From the NCBI GenBank assembly GCA_934725535.1, contig CAKVBV010000001.1:24513-88512 (forward strand): a DNA stretch of 64,000 bases. Reading direction: 5' to 3'. Position 1 is the first letter of the stretch; the number at the start of each line of letters is the position of its first letter. This DNA is from an uncultured Bacteroidales bacterium. Its GTDB lineage: Bacteria; Bacteroidota; Bacteroidia; Bacteroidales; Paludibacteraceae. The notes beneath the pieces were generated by a model, which saw only the letters and a program-made list of their open reading frames with translations, did not search any database and was not told where the DNA came from. Of the stretch, positions 1 to 7,234 are shown in pieces. A program made the translations under genes and the position numbers.

Positions 1-294
1 CTTATCTTTCAGGGAAGTATAGGCACTATACCACCACTGCTGCAGATGGAGAAGATGCCCATACAGATGATACGTCCGCTGTGCCTGATAGAGGAGAAGG
101 ACTTGCAGCGGTATGCGGAACTGTCGGGGTACCGGAAGCAAGTGAAACTCTGCCCGTTTGAAAAGGAAAGCAGCCGTGCCGAGGTGAAACAACTATTGCA
201 ACAGTTGGAGCTACTCAATCCCAATGTACGGGATTCGGTTTGGGGCGCGATGGAGAATATAAAAACAGACTATCTTCCGAAAAAGAAAAACTGA
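1..294 (+). CDS. TtcA-like PP-loop tRNA thiolation protein, C-terminal fragment
   Basis: The reading frame is open from the first base, so only about the last 97 residues are present. They contain a CPFEKESSR segment followed by a helical stretch (AEVKQLLQQLE) and end near YLPKKKN. This matches the C-terminal part of the TtcA/TtuA-type PP-loop ATPases, which use an ATP-activated intermediate to put sulfur on a tRNA base. The catalytic PP-loop and the cysteine pair would lie upstream, outside the window, so the exact substrate cannot be judged. The stop codon is 6 nt before the ATG of the next gene, so the two are probably co-transcribed. Confidence 0.7.
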   Translation, partial: LIFQGSIGTIPPLLQMEKMPIQMIRPLCLIEEKDLQRYAELSGYRKQVKLCPFEKESSRAEVKQLLQQLELLNPNVRDSVWGAMENIKTDYLPKKKN

Positions 295-300
295 TTGGTT

Positions 301-669
301 ATGAATGGATTATATACAGTATTGCTGTTGATTTGCTCGAATGTGTTTATGACATTGGCATGGTATGGGCACCTGAAGTTGGGAGAATTGACTTGGTTTC
401 AGAAGTGGCCGATGATAGCGGTGATAGCGTTCTCGTGGGGCATTGCGTTCTTTGAGTACTGCCTGCAGGTGCCTGCCAACAGGATAGGCTTTGAGGGTAA
501 CGGCGGTCCGTTCAGTCTCATGCAACTGAAAGTGATACAAGAGGTTATCACACTGACGGTGTTCGTGGTGTTCTCGATGCTGGCGTTCCATACGCAGTTG
601 CGGTGGAACCACTTGGTGGCTGCTTTGTGTCTGATAGCAGCCGTATATTTTGTGTTCGGGTTCAAGTAA
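301..669 (+). CDS. DUF486 (DMT superfamily) small membrane protein
   Basis: This 122-residue protein is almost entirely hydrophobic, with about four transmembrane segments. It has the conserved DUF486 features: an N-terminal membrane helix, the WG-HLK turn, the FFEYCLQVPANRIG core, and an FSLMQLKVIQEVITL segment. The family belongs to the drug/metabolite transporter superfamily, but its substrate is unknown. A TTG two codons upstream (295) could also initiate, but the ATG at 301 is preferred. The gene lies 6 nt after the TtcA-like gene and converges with the subtilase gene, whose stop codon starts 3 nt after this one. Confidence 0.8.
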   Translation: MNGLYTVLLLICSNVFMTLAWYGHLKLGELTWFQKWPMIAVIAFSWGIAFFEYCLQVPANRIGFEGNGGPFSLMQLKVIQEVITLTVFVVFSMLAFHTQLRWNHLVAALCLIAAVYFVFGFK

Positions 670-671
670 CA

Positions 672-2072
672 CTACCGAACCATACGTCCAAGCAGGTCAT
701 AGTAGTGTCCGCCACGGAAGATGAGAACCTGCCCGTGGCGCAACGTCTTCTGCGGGGTGCGGTCCTCTGTAGGTATTTGGGGTATATCCGTGGTTCCGCG
801 GTAAGCAGCCAAAGCGTCAGGAATGCCGTAACCATAGTGGTCGTCGGGGCTTGCATATAGGTGCGCGGAACGAATGATACGTTCCCGTATCTGCATGGCA
901 GTCTCATCGGGCAGGGCAGACCAAAGGCAGGCTGCCATCCCCGCAAGAAGCGGGCAGGCAAAGGACGTGCCATTGGACGCAACTATCTCATTGTTACTCG
1001 GTTGTATCAATACTGTTCCCCAACCCACGGCACAGACTTCGGGTTTGATACGTCCGTCGGAAGTGGGTCCATACGATGAGAACGGGGCGATGTAGCCGTC
1101 TATGTTCACGGCTCCTACCGTAAGTATGCTATCCGCATCGGCAGGGGCACCTATGTAATACCATGGTTTGCTGCCCTCGTTGCCTGCGGCTACAATGACC
1201 AACATGCCTTTGCGTGCTGCGATGGTGGCTGCGCGAGAGGCACGGTTGCTGCGCCCGTCCATATCCTGACAGGTAAGGTTGTATTCGGTATTGTCGAACT
1301 CGGTGTAGCCCAATGAGGTGGAAGATATATGCACACCCAACGAGTCGGCTAACTCGATGGCTGCCACCCAGTTGTCCAATTCTTTCGGGCTCTCGGTGAC
1401 ATACTCTTCCGTGCGCATGATATAGTACTGCGCACCTGTGGCTGCACCGTGGTAGTTCTCGCGGATAGCGGCAATAGCGGACAGGCACATCGTGCCATGC
1501 GAACCTGTATTGCCAAAGAAATCATACGGGTCGTCCGTGAGGTCGTAATGCCCAAGTATCCGGGTACGGACGGAGTCGAAAGCCTGTAGCGTGTTGGCGT
1601 TCTCGAAGCCTCCGTCAATAACCGCCATGCGAATACCCTGACCGTGATAGCCCAAGTTGTGCAAGGGCGGCAGGTTGTATGTCTCTAATTGCTCGCGGGC
1701 ATAGCCATAGTCTATGGCGGAGGTGGTGTCTCTCTGCTGTTTGCGGCGGCTGATGTACTGAGGGTAAGTCTGCTCGTCGTCGCGCGTCTTCTCGATGTAT
1801 TGCACAAACGGATATGCTGCTATGCGTTTGGCTGCTGCGGGGTCTGCCTTGACAGTGGCACCATTCAGCCAACGGGAAGTGTGCATGATGCCGGCACCTG
1901 CTTTTTGCAGACTGTCAAGATACACAGGAGATACGGCATAGTCCAAGGAGTCGAGGGCTATATGATGCGCTTCGCGCATCTCAAGTGCCGTGGGGCTGAG
2001 GGCAATGCGGTCGGTACCCGCCTTGTCGGCAAAGGCAACGAAATAGACAGATAACAGGGTGGTTAGCAACAT
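672..2072 (-). CDS. Secreted subtilisin-like serine protease (S8) with T9SS-type tail
   Basis: The product is 466 residues with a short signal peptide (1-15) and a propeptide-like region to about residue 135. The S8 catalytic domain follows, with Asp153 in AVIDGG, His192 in GSHGT, oxyanion Asn298 in AAGNEG and Ser370 in SNGTS. All four key residues are present, so it should be an active endopeptidase. The last 25 residues carry the short tail GQVLIFRGG..YDLLGR, which resembles the tails of four other secreted proteins in this window and probably directs export or surface anchoring by the type IX system. A Bacteroidota promoter lies at 2095-2126, leaving a leader of about 17 nt. The gene appears monocistronic. 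Confidence 0.93.
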   Translation of the reverse strand: MLLTTLLSVYFVAFADKAGTDRIALSPTALEMREAHHIALDSLDYAVSPVYLDSLQKAGAGIMHTSRWLNGATVKADPAAAKRIAAYPFVQYIEKTRDDEQTYPQYISRRKQQRDTTSAIDYGYAREQLETYNLPPLHNLGYHGQGIRMAVIDGGFENANTLQAFDSVRTRILGHYDLTDDPYDFFGNTGSHGTMCLSAIAAIRENYHGAATGAQYYIMRTEEYVTESPKELDNWVAAIELADSLGVHISSTSLGYTEFDNTEYNLTCQDMDGRSNRASRAATIAARKGMLVIVAAGNEGSKPWYYIGAPADADSILTVGAVNIDGYIAPFSSYGPTSDGRIKPEVCAVGWGTVLIQPSNNEIVASNGTSFACPLLAGMAACLWSALPDETAMQIRERIIRSAHLYASPDDHYGYGIPDALAAYRGTTDIPQIPTEDRTPQKTLRHGQVLIFRGGHYYDLLGRMVR

Positions 2073-2094
2073 ATATTCATTTGTTTATGCGCTG

Positions 2095-2126
2095 CAAAGT
2101 TACTGCAAAAATTGTATTGGTGCAAT
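2095..2126 (-). promoter_or_regulatory. Bacteroidota -33/-7 promoter of the subtilase gene
   Basis: On the minus strand the -7 element TAACTTTG is at 2102-2095 and a TTG -33 core is at 2125-2123, separated by 20 nt. This fits the Bacteroidota housekeeping consensus. Transcription would start near 2088, about 17 nt before the ATG at 2072. Confidence 0.65.
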
Positions 2127-2186
2127 CCTGACGGGCAATTTGTGATATATCTTCATAATAGGAAAGATTTTCGGCTTTTTTCTTAT

Positions 2187-2207
2187 GACGACGCGAGCCG
2201 CGTCGTC
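2187..2207. repeat. 21-bp dispersed palindrome, copy 1
   Basis: The arms GACGACGCG and CGCGTCGTC flank a 3-nt spacer (AGC on this strand), giving a perfect 9-bp inverted repeat. The flank CCCCAT is shared in part with the other copies. It lies between the subtilase promoter and the end of queE. Copies 2-4 are at 4442, 18764 and 47372. Confidence 0.9.
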
Positions 2208-2263
2208 CCCCATACACCGCGTCGTTCCCCATGCTTCCCAAGAGCGTCATATAGAGATATTAT

Positions 2264-2854
2264 CTATCTGATATTGAGATACTTGTGGGTTTGGAGGGAG
2301 AGGTGCCACTGAGGGTGACGGAGGATATAGTCGATGACCTCGGCGGTGTTTTGGCAGGAACAGGGCTGGAGATAGAGATGGGTGGCGGGGATTTGTTTTG
2401 CCCACTGCTCCACGTCCTGGGACGGGGTGCAGGAAGATGCGGCGGGAGTGTGAGGAAGATAGACGACTTTCAGTTCATCGGCACGGGGAAGGATGACGCG
2501 GGTGCCCTCTTTGGGTGAGCAGGTAATCCAGTCAATGCCCGCAGGGAGCGGGTGCGTGCCGTTGGTCTCTATGCAAAGGCGTTTGCCTGTGGTGCGGAGG
2601 GCAGCGACAAGGGCATCGTCCACTTGCAGGGAGGGTTCGCCACCCGTGAGGATAATCAGTACGCGGGGGTCGTCGCTCAAGCGTTGTACCTCGGAGACAA
2701 TGTCGGCGGCGGTCATCTCGGAGTAGGTGCCGAAGTCGGTATCACAAAACGGACAGCGCAGGTTGCAACCGCTGAAACGTACAAAAACTGCCGCCTGCCC
2801 CGTGTGGTAGCCTTCGCCTTGGAGGCTGAGGAAGATTTCGTTTACAAAATACAT
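2264..2854 (-). CDS. queE: 7-carboxy-7-deazaguanine synthase
   Basis: This 196-residue radical SAM enzyme converts 6-carboxytetrahydropterin to 7-carboxy-7-deazaguanine, the third step of preQ0/queuosine synthesis. The radical SAM cluster motif CxxxCxxC is formed by Cys30, Cys34 and Cys37 (GCNLRCPFCDTD). The SAM-binding GGEP motif is at 71-74, and the N-terminus LSLQGEGYHTG is diagnostic of QueE. The start is the ATG at 2854. queD, queC and queF lie upstream in the same orientation, but a 508-bp repeat-rich gap separates queE from queD, so it may need its own promoter. I found no clear consensus promoter in that gap. Confidence 0.95.
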   Translation of the reverse strand: MYFVNEIFLSLQGEGYHTGQAAVFVRFSGCNLRCPFCDTDFGTYSEMTAADIVSEVQRLSDDPRVLIILTGGEPSLQVDDALVAALRTTGKRLCIETNGTHPLPAGIDWITCSPKEGTRVILPRADELKVVYLPHTPAASSCTPSQDVEQWAKQIPATHLYLQPCSCQNTAEVIDYILRHPQWHLSLQTHKYLNIR

Positions 2855-3136
2855 TTGTAAGTAATAGTTAATAAGTAATGGTTAATATCAAAGTATTTGC
2901 ACAGCAAAACTATTTATCCATCATACTACAATATAATGACACGAGGCATCTAATCTCTCTATAAATAAACATATAATTATCCACGAATTAATCATTAATT
3001 TTCAATGGATGCAATGTCATTTGATATTCTCTTGGTGTAACCAATATAGCACCGACACAACACCTTGACGATGGGGGACGCATCACATTCACAACCGCGG
3101 ACGAGGAGAGCACCCCGCTACGTCCACGGACTTACG

Positions 3137-3174
3137 GGGACCCCGCAGGGCGTCCGTGTCCCCGAGCGAAATGG
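3137..3174 (-). repeat. GC-rich dispersed motif, copy 1
   Basis: On the minus strand this reads CCATTTCGCTCGGGGAC followed by ACGGACGCCCTG. It matches 18692-18724 in opposite orientation apart from a few substitutions and a short indel. No reading frame is associated with it. Confidence 0.6.
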
Positions 3175-3201
3175 AGTCCTATACCCTTGACAAACATCAA
3201 T

Positions 3202-3289
3202 TATCGGTTGCGTATCCCTTGCTTATCCCTTGCTGAATCACATACTAATCACATACTAATCACATACTAATCACATACACTTAACACGA
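3202..3289. repeat. 11-bp-register composite array A
   Basis: Eight consecutive 11-bp words with no slippage: TATCGGTTGCG, TATCCCTTGCT twice, GAATCACATAC, TAATCACATAC three times, and ACTTAACACGA. The change from the TATCCCTTGCT family to the TAATCACATAC family keeps the 11-bp phase. The TAATCACATAC words recur at 18973, 34652, 47256 and 59766, and the TATCCCTTGCT words recur in reverse complement at 53236. Confidence 0.9.
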
Positions 3290-3345
3290 TGATGGCTGCG
3301 CGATGGCTGCTATGCGATAGCGGGTTGCGCGATAGTGGCTACGCG
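3290..3345 (-). repeat. CGAT/GGCTGCG repeat block attached to array A
   Basis: Words built on GCGATGGCTGC recur at about 14-15-bp spacing. On the opposite strand they match the block at 34550-34651 (CTCGCGTAGCCAC, CAACCCGCTATCG, CGCAGCCATCATCG). In both places the block lies next to the ACTT..CGA end of an 11-bp array, so the two parts form one larger composite element. Confidence 0.75.
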
Positions 3346-3362
3346 AGAATGACAATCCGCAG

Positions 3363-3695
3363 TCAGTCTCGCTCGTAGATGGCACAGTTGTTCTCGGACT
3401 CGTGGACGCTGACTTTGTAGCAGTTCTCGATGTGGTCGCATATCCAGCGGGCGATGTTCTCGGCGGAAGGATTGACATCCAACACCTCGTTGATGTACTT
3501 GTGGTCGAAAGTGTCCTTGACCACCCGCTTGATGTGCGTGAAGTCCGTAACCATGCCGTCCTGATTGAGTTCGCGCGACTTGCAATAGACGACGATAATC
3601 CAGTTGTGCCCGTGCAGGGCTTCGCACTTGCTCTCGTACGAGAGATGGAGATTGTGTGCAGCGGAAATCTCCAAACGCTTTTCTACATAATACAC
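3363..3695 (-). CDS. queD: 6-carboxy-5,6,7,8-tetrahydropterin synthase
   Basis: This 110-residue T-fold enzyme converts dihydroneopterin triphosphate to 6-carboxytetrahydropterin in the preQ0 pathway. The zinc ligands are His14 (SAAHNL), His28 and His30 (ALHGHNW), and the catalytic Cys24 precedes them (KCEALHGH). The PSAENIARWI segment is typical of the short bacterial QueD. The stop is 24 nt downstream of the queC stop-to-start junction in a queF-queC-queD order, so the three are probably one transcription unit. The stop codon lies at the edge of a dispersed repeat, so the last few residues may have been shaped by repeat insertion. Confidence 0.95.
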   Translation of the reverse strand: MYYVEKRLEISAAHNLHLSYESKCEALHGHNWIIVVYCKSRELNQDGMVTDFTHIKRVVKDTFDHKYINEVLDVNPSAENIARWICDHIENCYKVSVHESENNCAIYERD

Positions 3696-3719
3696 TTTTG
3701 GGAAAGTAATAGTTAATAA

Positions 3720-4385
3720 TTAATAGTTAATATCGCAGTCGTATTCCGTGGTGTCGATGATACCTGCCTCTTTGAGGGCTTCGATGCGCTCGGTGCAGGT
3801 GCCGCATTTGCCACAATGCTTGTCGCCGCCCTTGTAGCAACTCCATGTCTCGGAGTAGTCGATGCCGAGGGCTTTGCCATGACGGGCGATGTCCGCCTTG
3901 GTGAGGTTGGTGTAGGGCGTGAAGAGGGTGATGCCCTCGTAGGTGCCTGCCTTAATCGCCTGATTCATAGCGTCCACAAAAGACTGGCGGCAGTCGGGAT
4001 AGATGGCATGGTCGCCTGCGTGGTTAGCCATCATGATACGCCGCAGCCCGCGTGTCTCCGCCATGCCCGCAGCGATAGCCAGCATGATGCCGTTGCGGAA
4101 AGGAACGACCGTGGAACGCATGTTGTCGTCGTCATAGTTGCCCTCGGGGATAGCGTCAGCCCCCTCGAGAAGAGAACTGTGGAAGTACTGATGAATGAAG
4201 TTTAACGGTATGATAATGTGCGGGATACCGAGACGTTGGCAATGCAGGCGGGCGAAATGGAGTTCGCGGGCGTTGTGGTTGCTGCCATAGTCGAAACTGA
4301 GGGCGAGGGCGATGTCGTCCTTGTATTCGTAGAGCATGGTGGTGGAGTCCAAGCCACCGGAGAAGATGATGATGCTGTCTTTCAT
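3720..4385 (-). CDS. queC: 7-cyano-7-deazaguanine synthase
   Basis: This 221-residue ATP-dependent amidotransferase-like enzyme turns 7-carboxy-7-deazaguanine and ammonia into preQ0. The PP-loop SGGLDST is at residues 9-15. The zinc-binding cysteines are Cys183, Cys191, Cys194 and Cys197 (WSCYKGGDKHCGKCGTC). It lies 24 nt upstream of queD and 114 nt downstream of queF. Short AT-rich intergenic words (TTAATTAAGAATG, ATGAATTATGAATG) and palindrome copy 2 separate it from queF. Confidence 0.96.
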   Translation of the reverse strand: MKDSIIIFSGGLDSTTMLYEYKDDIALALSFDYGSNHNARELHFARLHCQRLGIPHIIIPLNFIHQYFHSSLLEGADAIPEGNYDDDNMRSTVVPFRNGIMLAIAAGMAETRGLRRIMMANHAGDHAIYPDCRQSFVDAMNQAIKAGTYEGITLFTPYTNLTKADIARHGKALGIDYSETWSCYKGGDKHCGKCGTCTERIEALKEAGIIDTTEYDCDINY

Positions 4386-4441
4386 TTAATTAAGAATGAT
4401 GAATTATGAATGATGAATTGCATGATGCGAGGGGTATTCTT

Positions 4442-4462
4442 GACGACGCGAGCCGCGTCGTC
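4442..4462. repeat. 21-bp dispersed palindrome, copy 2
   Basis: Same arms GACGACGCG and CGCGTCGTC with an AGC spacer, followed by CCCCCAAGCAAAGCAT. On the opposite strand this flank reads ATGCTTTGCTTGGGG, nearly identical to the flank of copy 4 at 47360-47371. It sits between queC and queF in a presumed operon. Confidence 0.9.
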
Positions 4463-4499
4463 CCCCAAGCAAAGCATAGTCAGTGGGTACGTTGTTTAG

Positions 4500-4976
4500 T
4501 TAATGAGCAATGACCTCGGCGAAGCGGGCGGAGAGACGCCGGTGCTTGAGGGCTTGGTGGTCGGCGTCCGCGTAGTTGGCAAAGGGGTAGATACTGATGC
4601 CACCACGGGGCGTGAAGATACCCGTGACCTCAATGTACTTGGGGTCCATGAGGCGGACAAGGTCGTTGAGAATGATGTTGATGCAGTCCTCGTGGAAATC
4701 ACCGTGGTTGCGGAACGAGAACAGATAGAGTTTCAGCGACTTGGACTCCACCATGCGCTCGCGCGGGATGTAGGAGATGATGATAGTCGCGAAGTCCGGC
4801 TGCCCTGTCTTGGGGCAGAGCGAGGTGAACTCGGGACAATGGAAAGTGACGAGATACTCGTTTTCGGGGTGCTTGTTGACGAATGTCTCAAGCATCTCGG
4901 GGGCGTAGTCCGTAGGGTATTGGGTACGGTTCGCGCCAAGCAGGCTGACGCCTTGCAGTTCATCTGTAGTACGCAT
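4500..4976 (-). CDS. queF: NADPH-dependent 7-cyano-7-deazaguanine reductase
   Basis: This 158-residue unimodular QueF reduces the nitrile of preQ0 to the amine preQ1, the base inserted into tRNA on the queuosine route. The catalytic Cys54 and Asp61 are in [12 protein letters not shown] and the QueF signature [21 protein letters not shown] is at 77-97. It is first in the preQ1 cluster, with a promoter at 5039-5069 and a leader of about 57 nt that can form a hairpin followed by an A-rich tail. The presence of QueF shows the pathway runs to queuosine and does not stop at preQ0. Confidence 0.95.
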   Translation of the reverse strand: MRTTDELQGVSLLGANRTQYPTDYAPEMLETFVNKHPENEYLVTFHCPEFTSLCPKTGQPDFATIIISYIPRERMVESKSLKLYLFSFRNHGDFHEDCINIILNDLVRLMDPKYIEVTGIFTPRGGISIYPFANYADADHQALKHRRLSARFAEVIAH

Positions 4977-5027
4977 TGTTTTCAGTTTTTTAGGGTTGTG
5001 GCATGGGGGAAAAACAGTAGCCCCATG
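4977..5027 (-). promoter_or_regulatory. queF leader hairpin with A-rich tail, possible preQ1 sensor
   Basis: On the minus strand CATGGGG (5027-5021) pairs with CCCCATG (5008-5002) around a 12-nt loop containing GCTAC. A tail with TAAAAAACTG follows directly before the ATG. A short stem, a roughly 12-nt loop and an A-rich AAAAAACT tail recall the layout of preQ1-I aptamers. However, the spacing between stem and tail is about 9 nt longer than usual and I could not establish the pseudoknot. It is a candidate only. Confidence 0.3.
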
Positions 5028-5038
5028 TTTTCAGGGTG

Positions 5039-5069
5039 CAAAATTACATAAAATACGTGAGGTACACAA
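5039..5069 (-). promoter_or_regulatory. Promoter of the queF-queC-queD unit
   Basis: TAATTTTG on the minus strand at 5046-5039 is preceded by a TTG core at 5069-5067 with a 20-nt spacer. The predicted start near 5033 gives a leader of about 57 nt before queF. Confidence 0.65.
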
Positions 5070-5110
5070 TATCCGGTATGCGGATTACAACCCAGACAGG
5101 GTAGGTTCCT

Positions 5111-5980
5111 CTATTTGGTTTTCGCAACCGCCAAGGTTACAGCGACGACAATCATTATGATACCTATGACGGAACGCGTGGTGAGTTGTTCGCCGAAGAC
5201 GGTAACGCCGATGATGACGGCAGTGAGGGGTTCCATGGCACCCATAATAGCGGTTTGGGTGGAGCCGATACGCTGTATAGCCATGGCGGTGAAGGTCAGC
5301 GAGAGGGCGGTGGAGAAGAGTCCCGAACCGATGCTGCAGCCCCAATACCAGCCCGCGGGAGTGGTGATATGCCCTTGGATAAGCAGCCCTATGCCCAAGC
5401 CGACAGCCCCGACAAGGAGGGCATAGAAAGTGGCTTTGACGGGTGGCATCTGCGTGATATGCCCCTTGTTGATAAACACCAGATAGGCGGCATACATGAG
5501 GGTGGAGATGATGACCAAGATGATGCCGATGGTGCTGACATTGGAGACTCCGCTCATATCACACAGCACAAACACGCCGACGGTGGCAAGCAACAGGCAG
5601 CCCCATACAATCCATGACACACGCTCGTGGAAGACAAACGCCATGAGCAATGCCGTGATGATGGGGTAGAGGAAGAGAATGGTGCTGGCAATGCCCGCGT
5701 CCATAAAACGATACGACTCATAAAGAAGGAGCGACGAGAACATCATCAGCAGTCCTAAGACGGTGAGTTGCAAGGCTTCGCTGCGGCTGAGACGGAAATC
5801 TATGCCTTGTACCCACATCGGTACCGCCAGCATCGGCACACTGAGTACATAACGGAAAAAGAGCACCGAGACGGCATCCATGCCCTGCCCGTACAAGGGC
5901 AAGGCAAACAAGGGGTTGAGCCCGTAGAAAGCGGCAGCGAGAATGCCGCACAAATAGCCAATAACCTTACTATTTTTCAT
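5111..5980 (-). CDS. EamA/DMT family transporter
   Basis: The 289-residue product has about ten membrane segments arranged as two EamA repeats (residues 5-140 and 150-287), as in RhaT/YdcZ-type metabolite exporters. An internal QTAIMGAMEPLTAVIIG segment is typical of the second repeat. The substrate cannot be read from sequence. It has its own consensus promoter (6000-6031) and is divergent from mrp. The gap of about 130 bp to queF contains the queF promoter, so it is probably not part of the queuosine unit. Confidence 0.88.
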   Translation of the reverse strand: MKNSKVIGYLCGILAAAFYGLNPLFALPLYGQGMDAVSVLFFRYVLSVPMLAVPMWVQGIDFRLSRSEALQLTVLGLLMMFSSLLLYESYRFMDAGIASTILFLYPIITALLMAFVFHERVSWIVWGCLLLATVGVFVLCDMSGVSNVSTIGIILVIISTLMYAAYLVFINKGHITQMPPVKATFYALLVGAVGLGIGLLIQGHITTPAGWYWGCSIGSGLFSTALSLTFTAMAIQRIGSTQTAIMGAMEPLTAVIIGVTVFGEQLTTRSVIGIIMIVVAVTLAVAKTK

Positions 5981-5999
5981 ACATCGTCAAAAAAGCGCG

Positions 6000-6031
6000 C
6001 AAAGGTAGTGCTTTTGCAGGAGACGCGCAAA
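6000..6031 (-). promoter_or_regulatory. Promoter of the EamA transporter gene
   Basis: On the minus strand TTTG (6031-6028) and TACCTTTG (6007-6000) are separated by exactly 20 nt, a full match to the Bacteroidota consensus. Confidence 0.8.
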
Positions 6032-6099
6032 TAATGCACAAGATATATTTTTGTTTTGCCAAGTGCACAAAGCAAATTTGTGTCAGTCCGGGGAATAAT

Positions 6100-6131
6100 G
6101 TTGCGTGAACTGATAAAAAACAGTAACTTTG
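6100..6131 (+). promoter_or_regulatory. Promoter of the mrp-MATE unit
   Basis: A TTG core at 6101-6103 and TAACTTTG at 6124-6131 are 20 nt apart. Transcription would start near 6138, about 50 nt before the mrp ATG. Confidence 0.7.
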
Positions 6132-6187
6132 CACTCGAAAAAGTTCGGCTATGTTGCCGCGCTCTATATATTTAAGGTGTATTTCTT

Positions 6188-7234
6188 ATGTATCCGCAAC
6201 AGATAATAGATGCCCTTGCCCATGTGCGTTATCCGGGCACGGGCAGCAACCTGATAGAGGCAGGTATGCTCGAAGACGACATACGCATCTCGGGCTTGGA
6301 GGTCAGTTTCTCCCTCATCTTCGACAAGGACAACGACCCCTTCCTCAAGTCGGTGCTCAAGGCTGCCGAGGTGGCGGTCAAGACCTACGCCGATGCCAAC
6401 GCTGCCGTGCATATCAACACCAAGTTCCGCAAGCAAAACCTTGTGCCACCAGCAGATAAACCCGCCATACAGGCCAAGCACATCATTGCCGTCCATTCGG
6501 GCAAAGGTGGCGTAGGCAAGTCCACAGTAGCCGCCAACCTTGCCATCACCCTGGCGAATATGGGCTACAAGGTGGGGCTGCTGGACGCGGACATCCACGG
6601 ACCCTCTATCCCCAAGATGTTCCACACCGAGGACTGCCGTCCCGTATCCGTCACCGTGGACGGGCGCGACCTCATCGAACCCATTGAGCAGTACGGCGTT
6701 AAGATGCTCTCTATCGGCTTTTTCGTTGACCCCGAACAGGCGGTGGTATGGCGCGGAGGCATGGCAAGCAACGCCATCAAACAACTCATACAGGACGCCG
6801 ACTGGGGCGAACTCGACTACTTCCTCATCGACCTCCCCCCCGGAACCAGCGACATACACCTCACACTCGTGCAGACACTCCACCTCACCGGCGCGATAGT
6901 CGTCACCACACCCCAGCCCGTGGCATTGGTGGACGCCCGCAAAGGCGTGGATATGTTCCGCAACGAGAAAATCAATGTCCCCGTCTTGGGTATCATCGAG
7001 AATATGGCATGGTTCACGCCGGCCGAGTTACCCGACAACAAATACTACATCTTCGGCAAGGACGGCGGTAAGGATTTGGCACAGAATTTGCAGGTACCCC
7101 TGCTGGGTCAAATCCCGTTGGTACAGTCTATCCGTGAGGCGGGGGACGAAGGCACTCCCATTGCCATGCAACAAGGGCACCCCGCAGCAAAGGTATTTGA
7201 AGATATATGTCGCAAAATAACATCACAGAGTTAG
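6188..7234 (+). CDS. Mrp/ApbC family P-loop ATPase, iron-sulfur cluster carrier
   Basis: The protein is 348 residues. The N-terminal 85 residues form a MIP18/DUF59-like domain, and the ParA/NBP35 domain begins near 98 with the deviant Walker A GKGGVGKST (105-113). The family loads and transfers Fe-S clusters in the cytosol. The CPxC cluster-binding pair found in many ApbC proteins is replaced here by a TPAELPDNKYYIFG segment, so a typical C-terminal cluster site is not visible. The 3' end overlaps the MATE gene by 28 nt, so the two are translationally coupled. Confidence 0.9.
   Translation: MYPQQIIDALAHVRYPGTGSNLIEAGMLEDDIRISGLEVSFSLIFDKDNDPFLKSVLKAAEVAVKTYADANAAVHINTKFRKQNLVPPADKPAIQAKHIIAVHSGKGGVGKSTVAANLAITLANMGYKVGLLDADIHGPSIPKMFHTEDCRPVSVTVDGRDLIEPIEQYGVKMLSIGFFVDPEQAVVWRGGMASNAIKQLIQDADWGELDYFLIDLPPGTSDIHLTLVQTLHLTGAIVVTTPQPVALVDARKGVDMFRNEKINVPVLGIIENMAWFTPAELPDNKYYIFGKDGGKDLAQNLQVPLLGQIPLVQSIREAGDEGTPIAMQQGHPAAKVFEDICRKITSQS

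Larger units (their letters stand above)
2855..3362. other. 508-bp gene-free, repeat-rich gap between queD and queE
   Basis: No credible gene is present. From 2855 to about 3050 the DNA is AT-rich, beginning with imperfect copies of the word AGTTAAT near the queE start. From 3095 to 3175 it is GC-rich and partly self-complementary, with a motif shared with 18692-18724. From 3202 to 3289 it is an exact 11-bp array, followed to about 3345 by CGAT-containing words with a 14-15-bp spacing. The final segment resembles 34525-34650 and the similarity reaches the queD stop codon. Confidence 0.75.

Noticed and set aside
2855..3201. tRNA or small RNA gene in the queD-queE gap
   Set aside because: No cloverleaf, CCA end or conserved RNA family was found; the region is AT-rich and GC-rich repeats.
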